16,157 nt of DNA from Bacteroidales bacterium (GCA_003451785.1 DMJL01000005.1:1151-17307); one strand, 5' to 3'. Shown: positions 7,717-16,014, counted from the stretch's first letter. Program-made: numbers and translations. The notes: generated from the letters alone by a model not told the origin.

Positions 7717-8491
7717 GCTCCATAGATAGAAACTTTGCTACTTCCTCTGCAAACGCTTTTGGGTTATCGGCATGAAGCCAATGGGATGCACCCTGCACGG
7801 TAGCAAAGGCAACACGGCTAAACATTTGCCTAATTAATTCGCAATCGGGTTCTTGAATATAATCTGAAAACTCGCCTGCAAGGAACAAGGCAGGGTTGGG
7901 ACAAACCCAACCGTGGTAATCAATTGCCTTAAAAACTTCATGTAGGTTATTGCTCATGGCATCCAAGTTTATCCGCCATCTAAAACTACCGTCGGGATTG
8001 CGCTGTAGGTTTTTAAGAATAAGGTTTTTAAGTTTTGATGAATTTACAAATTTGGAGATTTCCTGCTCAATTTGTGCACGGCTGCTATAATCGCCAGCCT
8101 TTATCTTGGTCATTGCCTGAAGCACTTCGATATGTTGCTGCGATGCATTGCGTGCCGCAGGACTCATATCGGCTACAATTAGACGATCCACTTTTTTGGG
8201 ATATTCGTAGGCAAACTGCATGGCTACTTTTCCTCCCATAGAATGCCCCAACAAGTGAGCTTTTTCAATTTGATGCTCTTTGAAAAATGCTGCAAGGTCG
8301 TTGCTCATGGCCTTATAGCTCACATCGCTATGATGCGGCGATTGCCCATGGTTTCGCAAATCGGGAAGATACACCTTGTGTGTTGCTAAGAGGGCGTTGG
8401 CGATAGAAACAAAGTTATCAGACATTCCAAAAAGTCCGTGCAAAATAACCAATACCGAGCCGCTTCCCAATACCTTATAGTGCAGTTGCAT
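7712..8491 (-). CDS. Alpha/beta-fold hydrolase, YbfF-like esterase
   Basis: This 259-residue protein is a single-domain alpha/beta hydrolase, probably a cytoplasmic esterase of the YbfF type acting on small acyl esters or thioesters. The true substrate cannot be read from the sequence. Seen: oxyanion-region HGLFG (18-22), nucleophile elbow GHSMGG with S84, acid candidate D108 in ADMSP, and base H237 in GASHWLH; together these form the expected Ser-Asp-His triad. There is no signal peptide. The ATG at 8491 is chosen because MQLHYKVLGSG is the usual family beginning; the frame is open 12 codons further to a TTG at 8527, which I reject. It lies 83 bases downstream of pdxJ on the same strand with no clear promoter between, so co-transcription with pdxJ is likely. 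Confidence 0.93.
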   Translation of the reverse strand: MQLHYKVLGSGSVLVILHGLFGMSDNFVSIANALLATHKVYLPDLRNHGQSPHHSDVSYKAMSNDLAAFFKEHQIEKAHLLGHSMGGKVAMQFAYEYPKKVDRLIVADMSPAARNASQQHIEVLQAMTKIKAGDYSSRAQIEQEISKFVNSSKLKNLILKNLQRNPDGSFRWRINLDAMSNNLHEVFKAIDYHGWVCPNPALFLAGEFSDYIQEPDCELIRQMFSRVAFATVQGASHWLHADNPKAFAEEVAKFLSMEL

Positions 8492-8574
8492 ATTTGAGCG
8501 TTCAATTATTTTGACTTCTAACGGCAATCCTATTCCGTAGATTTTGCACCGGAAATCAAATGTGTTTTTAAATT

Positions 8575-9291
8575 TCAGTTTTGCAATTGCCTAAGGTAGA
8601 GCTGAATGGTGTTTCCCAACCCAAGATACAATGCATCCGAGATAAGTGCATGCCCAATGGATACCTCCAAAAGATTGGGAATATTTTCTGCAAAGTATTT
8701 TAGATTTTCAAGGTTTAGGTCGTGACCGGCGTTTAACCCAATTCCTGCATCGTGGGCGGCTTTAGCTGCCTCCACAAATGGGGCAATTGCTGCTTCCTTT
8801 CCGCTACTAAATTTTGCTGCATAAGGCTCAGTATATAACTCCACACGGTCGGTGCCAATGAGAGCTGCCTTGTAAATCAGCTCAGGTCGAGTTTCAATAA
8901 ACAATGAAGTCCGCACTCCCAGACTCTTAATCTGGGCTATTACTGCCTTCAAAAAATCGTAATGTTTTATAGTATCCCAGCCGGCATTACTCGTAAGTGC
9001 ATTTGGTGGGTCGGGAACCAAAGTTGCTTGTGCCGGTCTGATTTCGGCAATGAGTTCCATAAATTTCTTGGAAGGGTAGCCTTCAATGTTAAACTCAGTG
9101 GTTAGCACAGGTTTCAAGTCGTACACATCGCGAAAGCGGATATGGCGTTCATCCGGACGAGGATGTACGGTAATACCTTGCGCACCAAATCGCTCGCAAT
9201 CCAATGCAGCCTTTACCAAATCGGGCACATTGCCACCCCGTGCATTTCTTAGGGTAGCTATTTTGTTAATATTCACACTTAAACGAACCAT
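8575..9291 (-). CDS. pdxJ: Pyridoxine 5'-phosphate synthase (PdxJ)
   Basis: PdxJ condenses 1-deoxyxylulose 5-phosphate with 3-amino-2-oxopropyl phosphate to form pyridoxine 5'-phosphate, the last ring-forming step of the DXP-dependent vitamin B6 pathway in the cytoplasm. The 238-residue length is normal for this TIM-barrel enzyme. Family marks are VNINKIATLRNARGG (6-20), TVHPRPDERHI (41-51, with H43, R45 and H50), the NIEGYP segment with the expected catalytic Glu, and LNAGHDLNLENL with H190, followed by EVSIGHALISDAL. The ATG at 9291 fits the family start exactly (MVRLSVNINK). It is the first gene of a probable two-gene unit with the alpha/beta hydrolase, and its candidate promoter lies unusually far upstream at 9483-9513. 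Confidence 0.97.
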   Translation of the reverse strand: MVRLSVNINKIATLRNARGGNVPDLVKAALDCERFGAQGITVHPRPDERHIRFRDVYDLKPVLTTEFNIEGYPSKKFMELIAEIRPAQATLVPDPPNALTSNAGWDTIKHYDFLKAVIAQIKSLGVRTSLFIETRPELIYKAALIGTDRVELYTEPYAAKFSSGKEAAIAPFVEAAKAAHDAGIGLNAGHDLNLENLKYFAENIPNLLEVSIGHALISDALYLGLGNTIQLYLRQLQN

Positions 9292-9897
9292 GAGTCAATT
9301 TTTTACGAATCAAAAAAAATAATGACAATTTCTAAACTTCCGCAGATAACATAAGCTCCTTATCCTAATATTGTGGAGCTACTGATGAAATTCCCAAAAT
9401 GCTTTTGTCAAAATGGCAATAGCATTAACAACTCGAAATTTTAAGCCCCAAACTGGGAAGCAATTTCTTTGTTGAATGCAAACAAAGTTAGTGCAAAATT
9501 CCTCATTGCGAAAACGATGTGTTTATGCCTTTGGGGCGTAAAAATGAAACGCATTGAATTCTTAAATGTAGATTCTTCAAAAACCAGCCCAAATATTTGT
9601 GCAACGAAGGCTTTTCAAATTTCTTGATTCAATAATATCTATAAAACAGACAACATTATTTTTTGAATTCATAATGGGATAACCTAAACACTTTTAATCA
9701 CGCTCGCCTTCTTAAACCACCCAAATGCGATTAGGGTGACTTTTCTTAGAGATGAACAACAGCTATCTTTTATCAATCAATTTCAAAAAAATGGCAAAAG
9801 CATCTATCCAGAAACAAGAGAGCAGCGATTGTTTTCAGGTGGTGTTTATTTGGAAACCGAATTATGGTTAATTTCACAGTCGAATTACATTAAAAAT
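9292..9897. other. Long divergent spacer between pdxJ and the CBS gene
   Basis: Over 600 bases with no gene I can support. It holds a candidate minus-strand promoter for pdxJ (9483-9513). Between that promoter and the pdxJ ATG are hairpins: AGCTCC/GGAGCT (9354-9359 with 9375-9380), CAAAA-TGC-TTTTG (9395-9407) and CCCA-AAC-TGGG (9447-9457). On the plus strand the reading frame of the CBS gene stays open back to 9688. No two-box promoter for the CBS gene stands out. Confidence 0.6.
9483..9513 (-). promoter_or_regulatory. pdxJ: Candidate promoter of pdxJ
   Basis: On the minus strand, TTTC (9513-9510, one mismatch to TTTG), a 19-base spacer and TAACTTTG (9490-9483, full match to TAnnTTTG) form a Bacteroidota-type promoter. 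Transcription near 9476 would give a pdxJ leader of about 185 bases. No closer match was found. Confidence 0.4.
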
Positions 9898-10560
9898 ATG
9901 CTGGCAAAAGGTCTTCTAAATCGCTTTATTTCACCTTTGAAACCATCGGATTGTTCTGCAATGGCGTTAAGCCTTATGGATGAACATAAGGTTTGGCATT
10001 GGCCTGTGGTAAAGGAAGAGAAGTATATGGGATTAATTACCGAAACAGATTTGGCAGCAACAAAGTCAGACCAGAGTTTGGAAAGTTGCAAACCTTCCTT
10101 CTCGCGACCATATATATTCGATTATCAGCATTTTTACGATGTGGTTCGCCTTGCAGCAGAGCAGAAACTTAGCCTTGTACCAGTGCTCGACGCAAAGGAA
10201 AGTTATCTGGGGTGCATAACCACCGAAAGCATCATGCTCGAAATGGCAACGGTTAGTTCAGTTGTTCAGCCGGGTGGTATCATTGTTTTAGAAATGAACG
10301 AACACGATTTTTCCTTAGCCGAAATAGCGCGAATTGTGGAAGGAAACGATGCTAAGATTCTGAGTTCCTACATTACCACATTCTACGATTGCAAACGCAT
10401 ACAAATAACCATAAAAGTAAACAGGATTGACATTTCACCCATAATTCAGACCTTCAACAGGTACAATTACTTGATAGTAGCCTTCTTCTCAGATGAGAGT
10501 AAACTCGACGACCTGCTCACGCGTCGCTACGATTCTCTTATGAATTACCTCAATGTTTAG
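9898..10560 (+). CDS. CBS-domain pair protein with C-terminal ACT-like domain
   Basis: The 220-residue protein has two CBS motifs (about residues 8-60, with WPVVKEEKYMGLITETDL, and about 67-125, with LVPVLDAKESYLGCIT). A C-terminal ferredoxin/ACT-like region (about 127-215) follows, starting GGIIVLEMNEHDFSLAEIAR. CBS pairs usually sense adenine nucleotides and regulate a partner; no enzymatic domain is present, so this should be a small cytoplasmic regulatory protein. The ATG at 9898 (MLAKGLL) is chosen because related Bacteroidota proteins, as I remember them, begin MLAKDLI. The frame is open further upstream, with a GTG at 9736, but those 54 residues look non-conserved. Its stop overlaps or nearly abuts the downstream Omp85 gene, so the two are likely translated from one message. 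In related genomes I would expect a NAD kinase gene next; it is absent here. Confidence 0.9.
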   Translation: MLAKGLLNRFISPLKPSDCSAMALSLMDEHKVWHWPVVKEEKYMGLITETDLAATKSDQSLESCKPSFSRPYIFDYQHFYDVVRLAAEQKLSLVPVLDAKESYLGCITTESIMLEMATVSSVVQPGGIIVLEMNEHDFSLAEIARIVEGNDAKILSSYITTFYDCKRIQITIKVNRIDISPIIQTFNRYNYLIVAFFSDESKLDDLLTRRYDSLMNYLNV

Positions 10561-10571
10561 TGCTTGCGCCA

Positions 10572-12053
10572 ATGGTCATACCAACTCTCCCATTTAGAAG
10601 TTTTGCGTTATTTGTATTGCTATTACTTGCTGCAATCAAAGGCTTTGGGCAGAAGGATATTCACACACAAGACTATTCCCAAGAGAAATCTTTCCATTCT
10701 GATGGTTCAAAATCTGACGATAAAATATTAGTTGTTCCTCCAATTGTAATTTCGGGCAACCAAACCACGCACCCTAATGTTATTTTACGGGAATTGGAAT
10801 TTGCCCAAGGCGACACCATAAAGCACTCTTTGCTCAACTCTGCTTTGATTACAAGCAGGCAAAACTTGCTAAACACAGGATTATTCAACTTCGTGGAGGT
10901 ACAATTGCAGCACAATGGGGATTCTGTTGTAGCGCAAAATACCATATATATCTCAGTAACCGAAAGGTGGTACATTTGGCCCTTTCCACGAATAGAGATT
11001 GCCGACCGAACATTTGTAGAATGGTTGCGCGATCCTGCCCTATCTACCCTCAACTATGGGCTGTTGCTTTCGTGGCAAAACTTTAGGGGTCGGCGCGAAG
11101 AATTGCATTTGGATCTCAAAGTTGGTCATTCTGAGCATATTTGGTTTAGCTACGAAATTCCTTTTTTGAATAGAGCCAAAACTCTGGGAGCAATAGTAGA
11201 TGTTGGTTTTTCTCGAAGAAGGGAGGCTTTTTTTGATTTTTATAAGAACAGACCCCTGCGACTTGAGTTCCCCAACGAGCATATTGTGAAGCGATTTTCA
11301 GCAAATTTGGGCTTTACCTACAGAAGAGCCATTCACAATATTTTTTCGTTAACTTTTGGATTTAACCACCTTACTCTGGCAGATACCCTAATTGCCTTAA
11401 ACCCCCAACTTAGCCCATCTGGATTGCCTGAAAGCGAATTCCTCAGTATTCAAGGTAGTTTCACGCACGACAAAAGGGACTTCCGACCATATCCTCTACA
11501 AGGGCGTTTTGTTCGTACGGCATTTACAATGCAATTGCCAGACCTAGTATCTAATAAATCCCCTAACTTCTCAGGAATAAATTTTCAATGGCGCGAGTAT
11601 GCCAAACTTTCTGACCGATGGTACTTCGCTATGGGACTACATTCTGGATTTTCTATTGGAAGCAACCGCCAGTTGCACCACCAAATGGGCATTGGCAGAG
11701 GCATAAGACCAGTGAGGGGTTACGAAAACTTTACGGTGTTTGGGCAGCACTTTGTTACCGTAAACTCCAATGCGAAGTTTGTGGTAGTTCCCTATCGCAA
11801 AGCAAGAATTCCCTTCTTGCCAGGCGAACGATTTGGACTTTTTCACTACAGCTTGTATTTCAATGTTTTTGCAGATACCGGATATATTGAGGATAGGCAC
11901 TTTGGGATAAACAACCATCTGAACAACACCTGGCTTGCCAGCATGGGTGTGGGGCTTGACTTTGTAACTTACTACGACATAGTGGTGCGAACCGAATTTG
12001 CTGTTACAAGGCATAATACGGGATTCCAACTACATTTCACTGCTCCAGTTTAG
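10572..12053 (+). CDS. Omp85-family outer-membrane protein with one POTRA domain
   Basis: The 493-residue protein has a signal peptide (FALFVLLLLAAIKGFGQ, cleavage likely near residue 27). One POTRA-like domain follows (about 52-135, from ILVVPPIVISGNQTT through NTGLFNFVEVQLQ), then a beta-barrel of about 350 residues. VRGY at 381-384, inside GIRPVRGYENF, is the conserved barrel-lumen motif of Omp85 proteins. These features place it with BamA/TamA/FhaC-type proteins in the outer membrane. With only one POTRA domain it is too small for the main BamA, so it more likely inserts or secretes a subset of proteins; the cargo is unknown. The start is either the ATG at 10572 or a GTG at 10560 that shares its G with the TAG stop of the CBS gene (TAGTG); both keep the signal peptide. 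No terminator hairpin with a T run follows the stop. Confidence 0.88.
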   Translation: MVIPTLPFRSFALFVLLLLAAIKGFGQKDIHTQDYSQEKSFHSDGSKSDDKILVVPPIVISGNQTTHPNVILRELEFAQGDTIKHSLLNSALITSRQNLLNTGLFNFVEVQLQHNGDSVVAQNTIYISVTERWYIWPFPRIEIADRTFVEWLRDPALSTLNYGLLLSWQNFRGRREELHLDLKVGHSEHIWFSYEIPFLNRAKTLGAIVDVGFSRRREAFFDFYKNRPLRLEFPNEHIVKRFSANLGFTYRRAIHNIFSLTFGFNHLTLADTLIALNPQLSPSGLPESEFLSIQGSFTHDKRDFRPYPLQGRFVRTAFTMQLPDLVSNKSPNFSGINFQWREYAKLSDRWYFAMGLHSGFSIGSNRQLHHQMGIGRGIRPVRGYENFTVFGQHFVTVNSNAKFVVVPYRKARIPFLPGERFGLFHYSLYFNVFADTGYIEDRHFGINNHLNNTWLASMGVGLDFVTYYDIVVRTEFAVTRHNTGFQLHFTAPV

Positions 12054-12105
12054 GATAGTGCTTTGGCCGAAGCCGGATAGATTTTGCAGGATGTATTTCA
12101 GAACA

Positions 12106-12135
12106 ATTGCATTTTAAAAAATCCCATTAACTTTA
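12106..12135 (+). promoter_or_regulatory. Candidate promoter of the sugar transporter gene
   Basis: ATTG (12106-12109), an 18-base spacer and TAACTTTA (12128-12135) each differ by one base from the Bacteroidota TTTG / TAnnTTTG boxes. Transcription near 12142 would leave a leader of about 108 bases. No clear operator is seen in the leader. Confidence 0.4.
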
Positions 12136-12249
12136 CCCGCCCACAAAAAACATAGCTTCGCTTATACAAGATATGGTATGAATGTGCGCAATAATGCCCT
12201 AAACTGAACTGTAAGCACAAAAAACTAACTACCAAATACTACGATTATT

Positions 12250-13593
12250 ATGAAGAAAAAAGCCTTAAGTTTCTGGCAGATTTGGAACTTGAGTTTTGGA
12301 TTTTTAGGAGTGCAATTTGGATTTGCGCTTCAAAATGCAAATGTGAGCCGAATCCTCACCACACTTGGTGTTGACCCGCACGATTTATCACTTTACTGGA
12401 TTGTTGCACCCTTAATGGGGCTTCTTGTGCAACCCGTTGTGGGAGCTGCAAGCGACAAAACTTGGAACAGAATGGGGCGGCGCATTCCCTTTATCTTCTT
12501 TGGGGCTTTGGTGGCAATGGTTTCCATGTTTTTAATGCCCAATGCACCAATTATTGTAAAATTTGGCGGTATCGTTGCGCTTATCATTGTTCTCGCCTTA
12601 ATGGATGGTTCTTTCAATGTTACTTTCCAGCCTTTCAGAGCGTTGGTTGCAGATATGACCCCCGATGAGCAGAGGAATATCGGCTACTCGGTGCAAAGTT
12701 TCCTTATCAATGTTGGGGCGGTAGTAGGCTCGGCGCTACCTTTTATACTCACTGCATTGGGCACACCTAATGAGGCGCCTGCAGGTCAAGTGGCACCCTC
12801 CGTTATCTGGTCGTTTTATATTGGCGGTGCAATGCTGCTTGTAAGTGTTTTGGTTACAGTCTTAAAGACCAAAGAATACCCACCAGAAGAATTTGAAAAG
12901 TACAACAATATTACCGAAGAAGATAAAGGTAAAAAAGAAAGTTTCATCAGCCTGTTGCGAAATATGCCCAAGACTATGAAGCAGTTGGCTGTTGTACAGT
13001 TTTTTTCATGGTTTCCGTTGTTTCTAATGTGGGTGTATTCAACTACAGCTGTATCTCAACACTACTTTGGTGTTCCTGTGGGTTTTAACGCAGAAACAGA
13101 AACCGACCAAACTTTGCGAGCAGCTTTTGAAAGGGCTGGAAACTGGGTAGGAATAGGTTTCGCCGTTTACAGCCTTGTGGCAGCTCTTTACTCCATTGTA
13201 CTTCCAAAACTCATTAAGCTGCATGGTCGAAAAGCGGTTTACTCCTATTCACTTCTTTTGGGTGGTATTGGATTTATTTCCACTTATTTTTTCACCGGTC
13301 AATATATGTTCTTGGTTTCTATGATTGGCGTTGGTATAGCTTGGGCAGCAATTTTGGCATTGCCATTTGCTATTTTGTCGGGTACTCTGCCGGCCAAAAG
13401 AATTGGCGTTTACATGGGCTTGTTTAATCTTACTGTGGTCATTCCGCAGATAATCAGCGGTCTAATAGGAGGAACCCTCATTCGACACCTGTTTGCCTAC
13501 CACGGCATTTATGTATTGGTACTGGCAGGTGTGTTTCTGATTATCGGTGCTGCCTTTGTTTTAAGGGTAGATGATAAGACATCGGGCAACTAA
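12250..13593 (+). CDS. MFS sugar transporter, SLC45/GPH-like, probably for maltose or related glucosides
   Basis: A 447-residue inner-membrane protein with about 12 hydrophobic segments and a long hydrophilic central loop (around PPEEFEKYNNITEEDKGKK) separating two halves. The loop after the second helix carries SDKTWNRMGRRIPFI (D69, R74, G76, R77, R78), the signature of the GPH/SUC/SLC45 group of cation-linked sugar porters. FQPFRALVADMTPDEQR and FSWFPLFLMW also fit this group. malQ starts 100 bases downstream on the same strand, which suggests the substrate is maltose or short maltodextrins; this is inference from context. The ATG at 12250 gives a normal N-terminus directly before helix 1. 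No SusC/SusD pair or amylase lies in the window, so outer-membrane uptake must be encoded elsewhere. Confidence 0.92.
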   Translation: MKKKALSFWQIWNLSFGFLGVQFGFALQNANVSRILTTLGVDPHDLSLYWIVAPLMGLLVQPVVGAASDKTWNRMGRRIPFIFFGALVAMVSMFLMPNAPIIVKFGGIVALIIVLALMDGSFNVTFQPFRALVADMTPDEQRNIGYSVQSFLINVGAVVGSALPFILTALGTPNEAPAGQVAPSVIWSFYIGGAMLLVSVLVTVLKTKEYPPEEFEKYNNITEEDKGKKESFISLLRNMPKTMKQLAVVQFFSWFPLFLMWVYSTTAVSQHYFGVPVGFNAETETDQTLRAAFERAGNWVGIGFAVYSLVAALYSIVLPKLIKLHGRKAVYSYSLLLGGIGFISTYFFTGQYMFLVSMIGVGIAWAAILALPFAILSGTLPAKRIGVYMGLFNLTVVIPQIISGLIGGTLIRHLFAYHGIYVLVLAGVFLIIGAAFVLRVDDKTSGN

Positions 13594-13693
13594 GAATATT
13601 TGACGACATTTTAAAACTACAGTCAAGTAAAAATGCCGGTTTAACTGCATTTCAAACAGAATTTTTTTAATAAACAATTAAGTTTTCATCATT

Positions 13694-15184
13694 ATGAAAA
13701 GCGATCGTGCGAGCGGTATTCTCCTTCACATTACTTCATTACCAAGTCCGTATGGCATAGGCACATTAGGGAAAGAAGCATACGATTTTGTGGATTTCTT
13801 GGTTGCTTCTGGTCAAAAAATTTGGCAGATCCTGCCCTTAGGTCATACCGGATATGGCGACTCTCCATATCAATGTTTTAGTGCATTTGCTGGCAACCCT
13901 CTGCTAATAGACCTCAACAAGCTTCAAGAAGATGGCTTGTTGGAGCCTAATGAATTACCAACGGATACAACTTTTGACTTGGAAGCAGTTGATTTCGGAC
14001 AAGTATTTACTTACAAATATCCATTGTTGCGCAAGGCTTTCGAAAGGTTTAAGGTGCAGCAGACAACAGTTAGAAAGATGCAATGGGAGAATTTTGAATC
14101 AAAGAGTAAATTTTGGCTCAACGATTATGCATTTTTTATGGCTCTCAAAAATCTTAATGGCGGCAAGGCATGGAGTGAGTGGGATGAGCCTGTTAAAAAG
14201 CGGGATGCTTCCATCCTTGCTAAACTCAAGGGGGAACTTTCCGACGACATTCATTTTTATAAATTCCTACAGTTTACATTCTTCCGTCAGTGGTTGGAGT
14301 TGAAGGCTTACGCCAACCTCAACGATATAAAGATTATTGGCGATATTCCCTTGTATGTGGCATCGGATAGTGCCGACGCATGGTCGAAGCCCGAAATTTT
14401 TGATTTTGATGAAGATTTGAACCCTATCACTGTTGCCGGAGTTCCGCCCGATTATTTCAGCGAAACGGGTCAGTTGTGGGGCAATCCTATTTACAACTGG
14501 GAAATACTTAAGAATGACGGCTTCAACTGGTGGGTTGAGCGGGTGAAAGCCAATTTGGTAATATACGATGTGCTCCGCATTGACCATTTCAGAGGGCTGG
14601 CAGCCTATTGGGCTGTGCCATTTGGCGAACCCACAGCCATTAACGGCGAATGGATAAAGGCACCTGGCATGGAACTATTGGAGGCTCTTTACGAAGCTCT
14701 GGGAAATCCGCCTATCATTGCCGAGGATTTGGGGCTTATAACTCCCGATGTTATAGACCTGCGCGATGGATATGGGCTGCCGGGAATGAAGATTCTACAG
14801 TTTGCTTTCGATAGCGAAGAAGCCAACGACTTTATGCCTCACACATTCAACAACAATTGTGTTGTTTATACCGGCACCCACGACAACGATACAACTTTGG
14901 GTCAATTTCAATCGGTGAAAGATGCCGATAGGCAGCTTATGAAAAATTATTTTAATGTAGATGAACAGGATCCGGTATGGTCGTTTGTAAAACTGGCTTG
15001 GAGTTCAGTGGCCGATACAGCTATTGCCCCTTTGCAAGATTTGCTGAGGCTTGGCAGTGAAGCACGCATGAATTTCCCCGGAAAACCATCGGGATATTGG
15101 AAGTGGCGTTATCGCAAGGAGCAACTAAAACCCGACCATGCACATGAGCTTTTAGCCATTACGAGATTATACGGGCGCAGATAA
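13694..15184 (+). CDS. malQ: 4-alpha-glucanotransferase (amylomaltase, GH77)
   Basis: MalQ moves alpha-1,4-glucan segments between maltodextrins and releases glucose, a cytoplasmic step in maltose and glycogen metabolism. At 496 residues it is the compact, single-domain type, close in size to the Thermus enzyme and much shorter than E. coli MalQ (694). The start SDRASGILLHITSLPSPYGIG, the segment QILPLGHTGYGDSPYQ and the catalytic set are all present: nucleophile D297 in LRIDHFRG, acid/base E344 in IIAEDLG and transition-state stabiliser D397 in THDND. There is no N-terminal starch-binding module and no signal peptide. The ATG at 13694 matches the family start. It follows the MFS sugar transporter by 100 bases without a clear promoter between them, so an operon is likely; a strong terminator follows. 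Confidence 0.97.
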   Translation: MKSDRASGILLHITSLPSPYGIGTLGKEAYDFVDFLVASGQKIWQILPLGHTGYGDSPYQCFSAFAGNPLLIDLNKLQEDGLLEPNELPTDTTFDLEAVDFGQVFTYKYPLLRKAFERFKVQQTTVRKMQWENFESKSKFWLNDYAFFMALKNLNGGKAWSEWDEPVKKRDASILAKLKGELSDDIHFYKFLQFTFFRQWLELKAYANLNDIKIIGDIPLYVASDSADAWSKPEIFDFDEDLNPITVAGVPPDYFSETGQLWGNPIYNWEILKNDGFNWWVERVKANLVIYDVLRIDHFRGLAAYWAVPFGEPTAINGEWIKAPGMELLEALYEALGNPPIIAEDLGLITPDVIDLRDGYGLPGMKILQFAFDSEEANDFMPHTFNNNCVVYTGTHDNDTTLGQFQSVKDADRQLMKNYFNVDEQDPVWSFVKLAWSSVADTAIAPLQDLLRLGSEARMNFPGKPSGYWKWRYRKEQLKPDHAHELLAITRLYGRR

Positions 15185-15194
15185 TTTAGCCCTT

Positions 15195-15210
15195 TTGTCC
15201 TTTAGGACAA
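15195..15210 (+). other. Short perfect hairpin just after malQ
   Basis: TTGTCC (15195-15200), loop TTTA, GGACAA (15205-15210). It lies ten bases after the malQ stop and seven before the terminator stem. It has no T run of its own, so it may only protect the 3' end of the message. Confidence 0.5.
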
Positions 15211-15217
15211 GATTTGC

Positions 15218-15266
15218 AAAAACAGCCTCGCAGTGGAACTTGTTTCTGAAATGGGGCTGTTTTTTT
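15218..15266 (+). terminator. Intrinsic terminator of the transporter-malQ unit
   Basis: AAAAACAGCC (15218-15227) pairs perfectly with GGCTGTTTTT (15255-15264), continuing into a run of seven T (15260-15266). The 27-base interior can fold further. The A run on the left arm means it could also work for the opposite strand, though no minus-strand gene faces it here. Confidence 0.85.
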
Positions 15267-15318
15267 ATAACGATTAGGATACAACTATTGCTTCCGAAGA
15301 AAAGTAATTTGCAGCACA

Positions 15319-15996
15319 GTGAATTTACACCAAAAACCCCCATTCTGGCTAAAGACACTTACAGCAAGCCGCATGGTATGGCAATTGCCCCCCGGAAATA
15401 ACTGTGTGTACCTCACTTTTGATGATGGTCCCAATGTAGGTGCAACTACAAGGGCATTAGACATTCTAAAATCGAATAATGCCCATGCCACTTTTTTTGT
15501 GCAAGGTGCTAAAGCGGCCGTCCAACCCCAATTGATAAAGCAAATATTGCAAGAAGGCAATGGGTTAGGGTATCACGGATGGCAACATTTAGATGGCTGG
15601 AAAACTTCATTGCCCGAATATTTGGAGAACACCCAACGACAGTTTAGCAGCATTCGGCTAAAACTTTTCCGCCCCCCTTACGGGCGTATCACTCCCCAAC
15701 AAGTTTTGGCTATCCGGCAGAGGGATTACCGAATTATCATGTGGAGCCTTTCTGCCCAAGATTACAATACCAAAGTTTGCCCTGCAAAATCCTTTGCTTT
15801 TCTAAAAAAACATGTTTGCGATGGCAGCATAGTGCTTTTTCACGATACGATTACCGCCCAACCCGCTTTTACAAAAATCCTTGAACTGTTGCTGGATTTT
15901 ATGCACCTTTCAGGGCTGAATGCCAAGCCCCTTCCAGATGCCTTTGTACTCCACGAGCCTAAACCCAGCGCAAAAATTGATACCTTTGCATTCTAA
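15319..15996 (+). CDS. Polysaccharide deacetylase family protein (NodB domain, CE4)
   Basis: A 225-residue protein with one NodB homology domain, which removes acetyl or related groups from sugars using a metal ion. Seen: motif 1 LTFDDGP (D35, D36), motif 2 as HGWQH (H86, H90, where the family normally has H-S/T-x-x-H), motif 3 FRPPYGR (117-123), and the late motif IVLFHDT. The metal triad D36-H86-H90 is intact. There is no signal peptide, so either it is cytoplasmic or its export is not visible. Translation most likely begins at the GTG at 15319, because the residues before the ATG at 15373 (WLKTLTASR) align with the normal lead-in of the family; a start at 15373 is the alternative. It follows the malQ terminator by about 50 bases, and 18 bases separate it from the next gene. 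The substrate is unknown. Confidence 0.92.
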   Translation: MNLHQKPPFWLKTLTASRMVWQLPPGNNCVYLTFDDGPNVGATTRALDILKSNNAHATFFVQGAKAAVQPQLIKQILQEGNGLGYHGWQHLDGWKTSLPEYLENTQRQFSSIRLKLFRPPYGRITPQQVLAIRQRDYRIIMWSLSAQDYNTKVCPAKSFAFLKKHVCDGSIVLFHDTITAQPAFTKILELLLDFMHLSGLNAKPLPDAFVLHEPKPSAKIDTFAF

Positions 15997-16014
15997 ACTC
16001 TTACGATTCTTTTA

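Noticed and set aside
8492..8527. TTG start extending the alpha/beta hydrolase by 12 residues
   Set aside because: The ATG at 8491 gives the usual N-terminus just before the first beta-strand; the extension adds nothing recognisable.
9441..9506. 21-codon minus-strand ORF with ATG in the pdxJ-CBS spacer
   Set aside because: The best pdxJ promoter box lies inside it, it is very short, and another frame of the same stretch is equally open, so coding is not supported.
11637..12029. 130-codon minus-strand frame opposite the Omp85 gene
   Set aside because: It is antisense to the conserved barrel region including VRGY, and its translation shows no recognisable motif.
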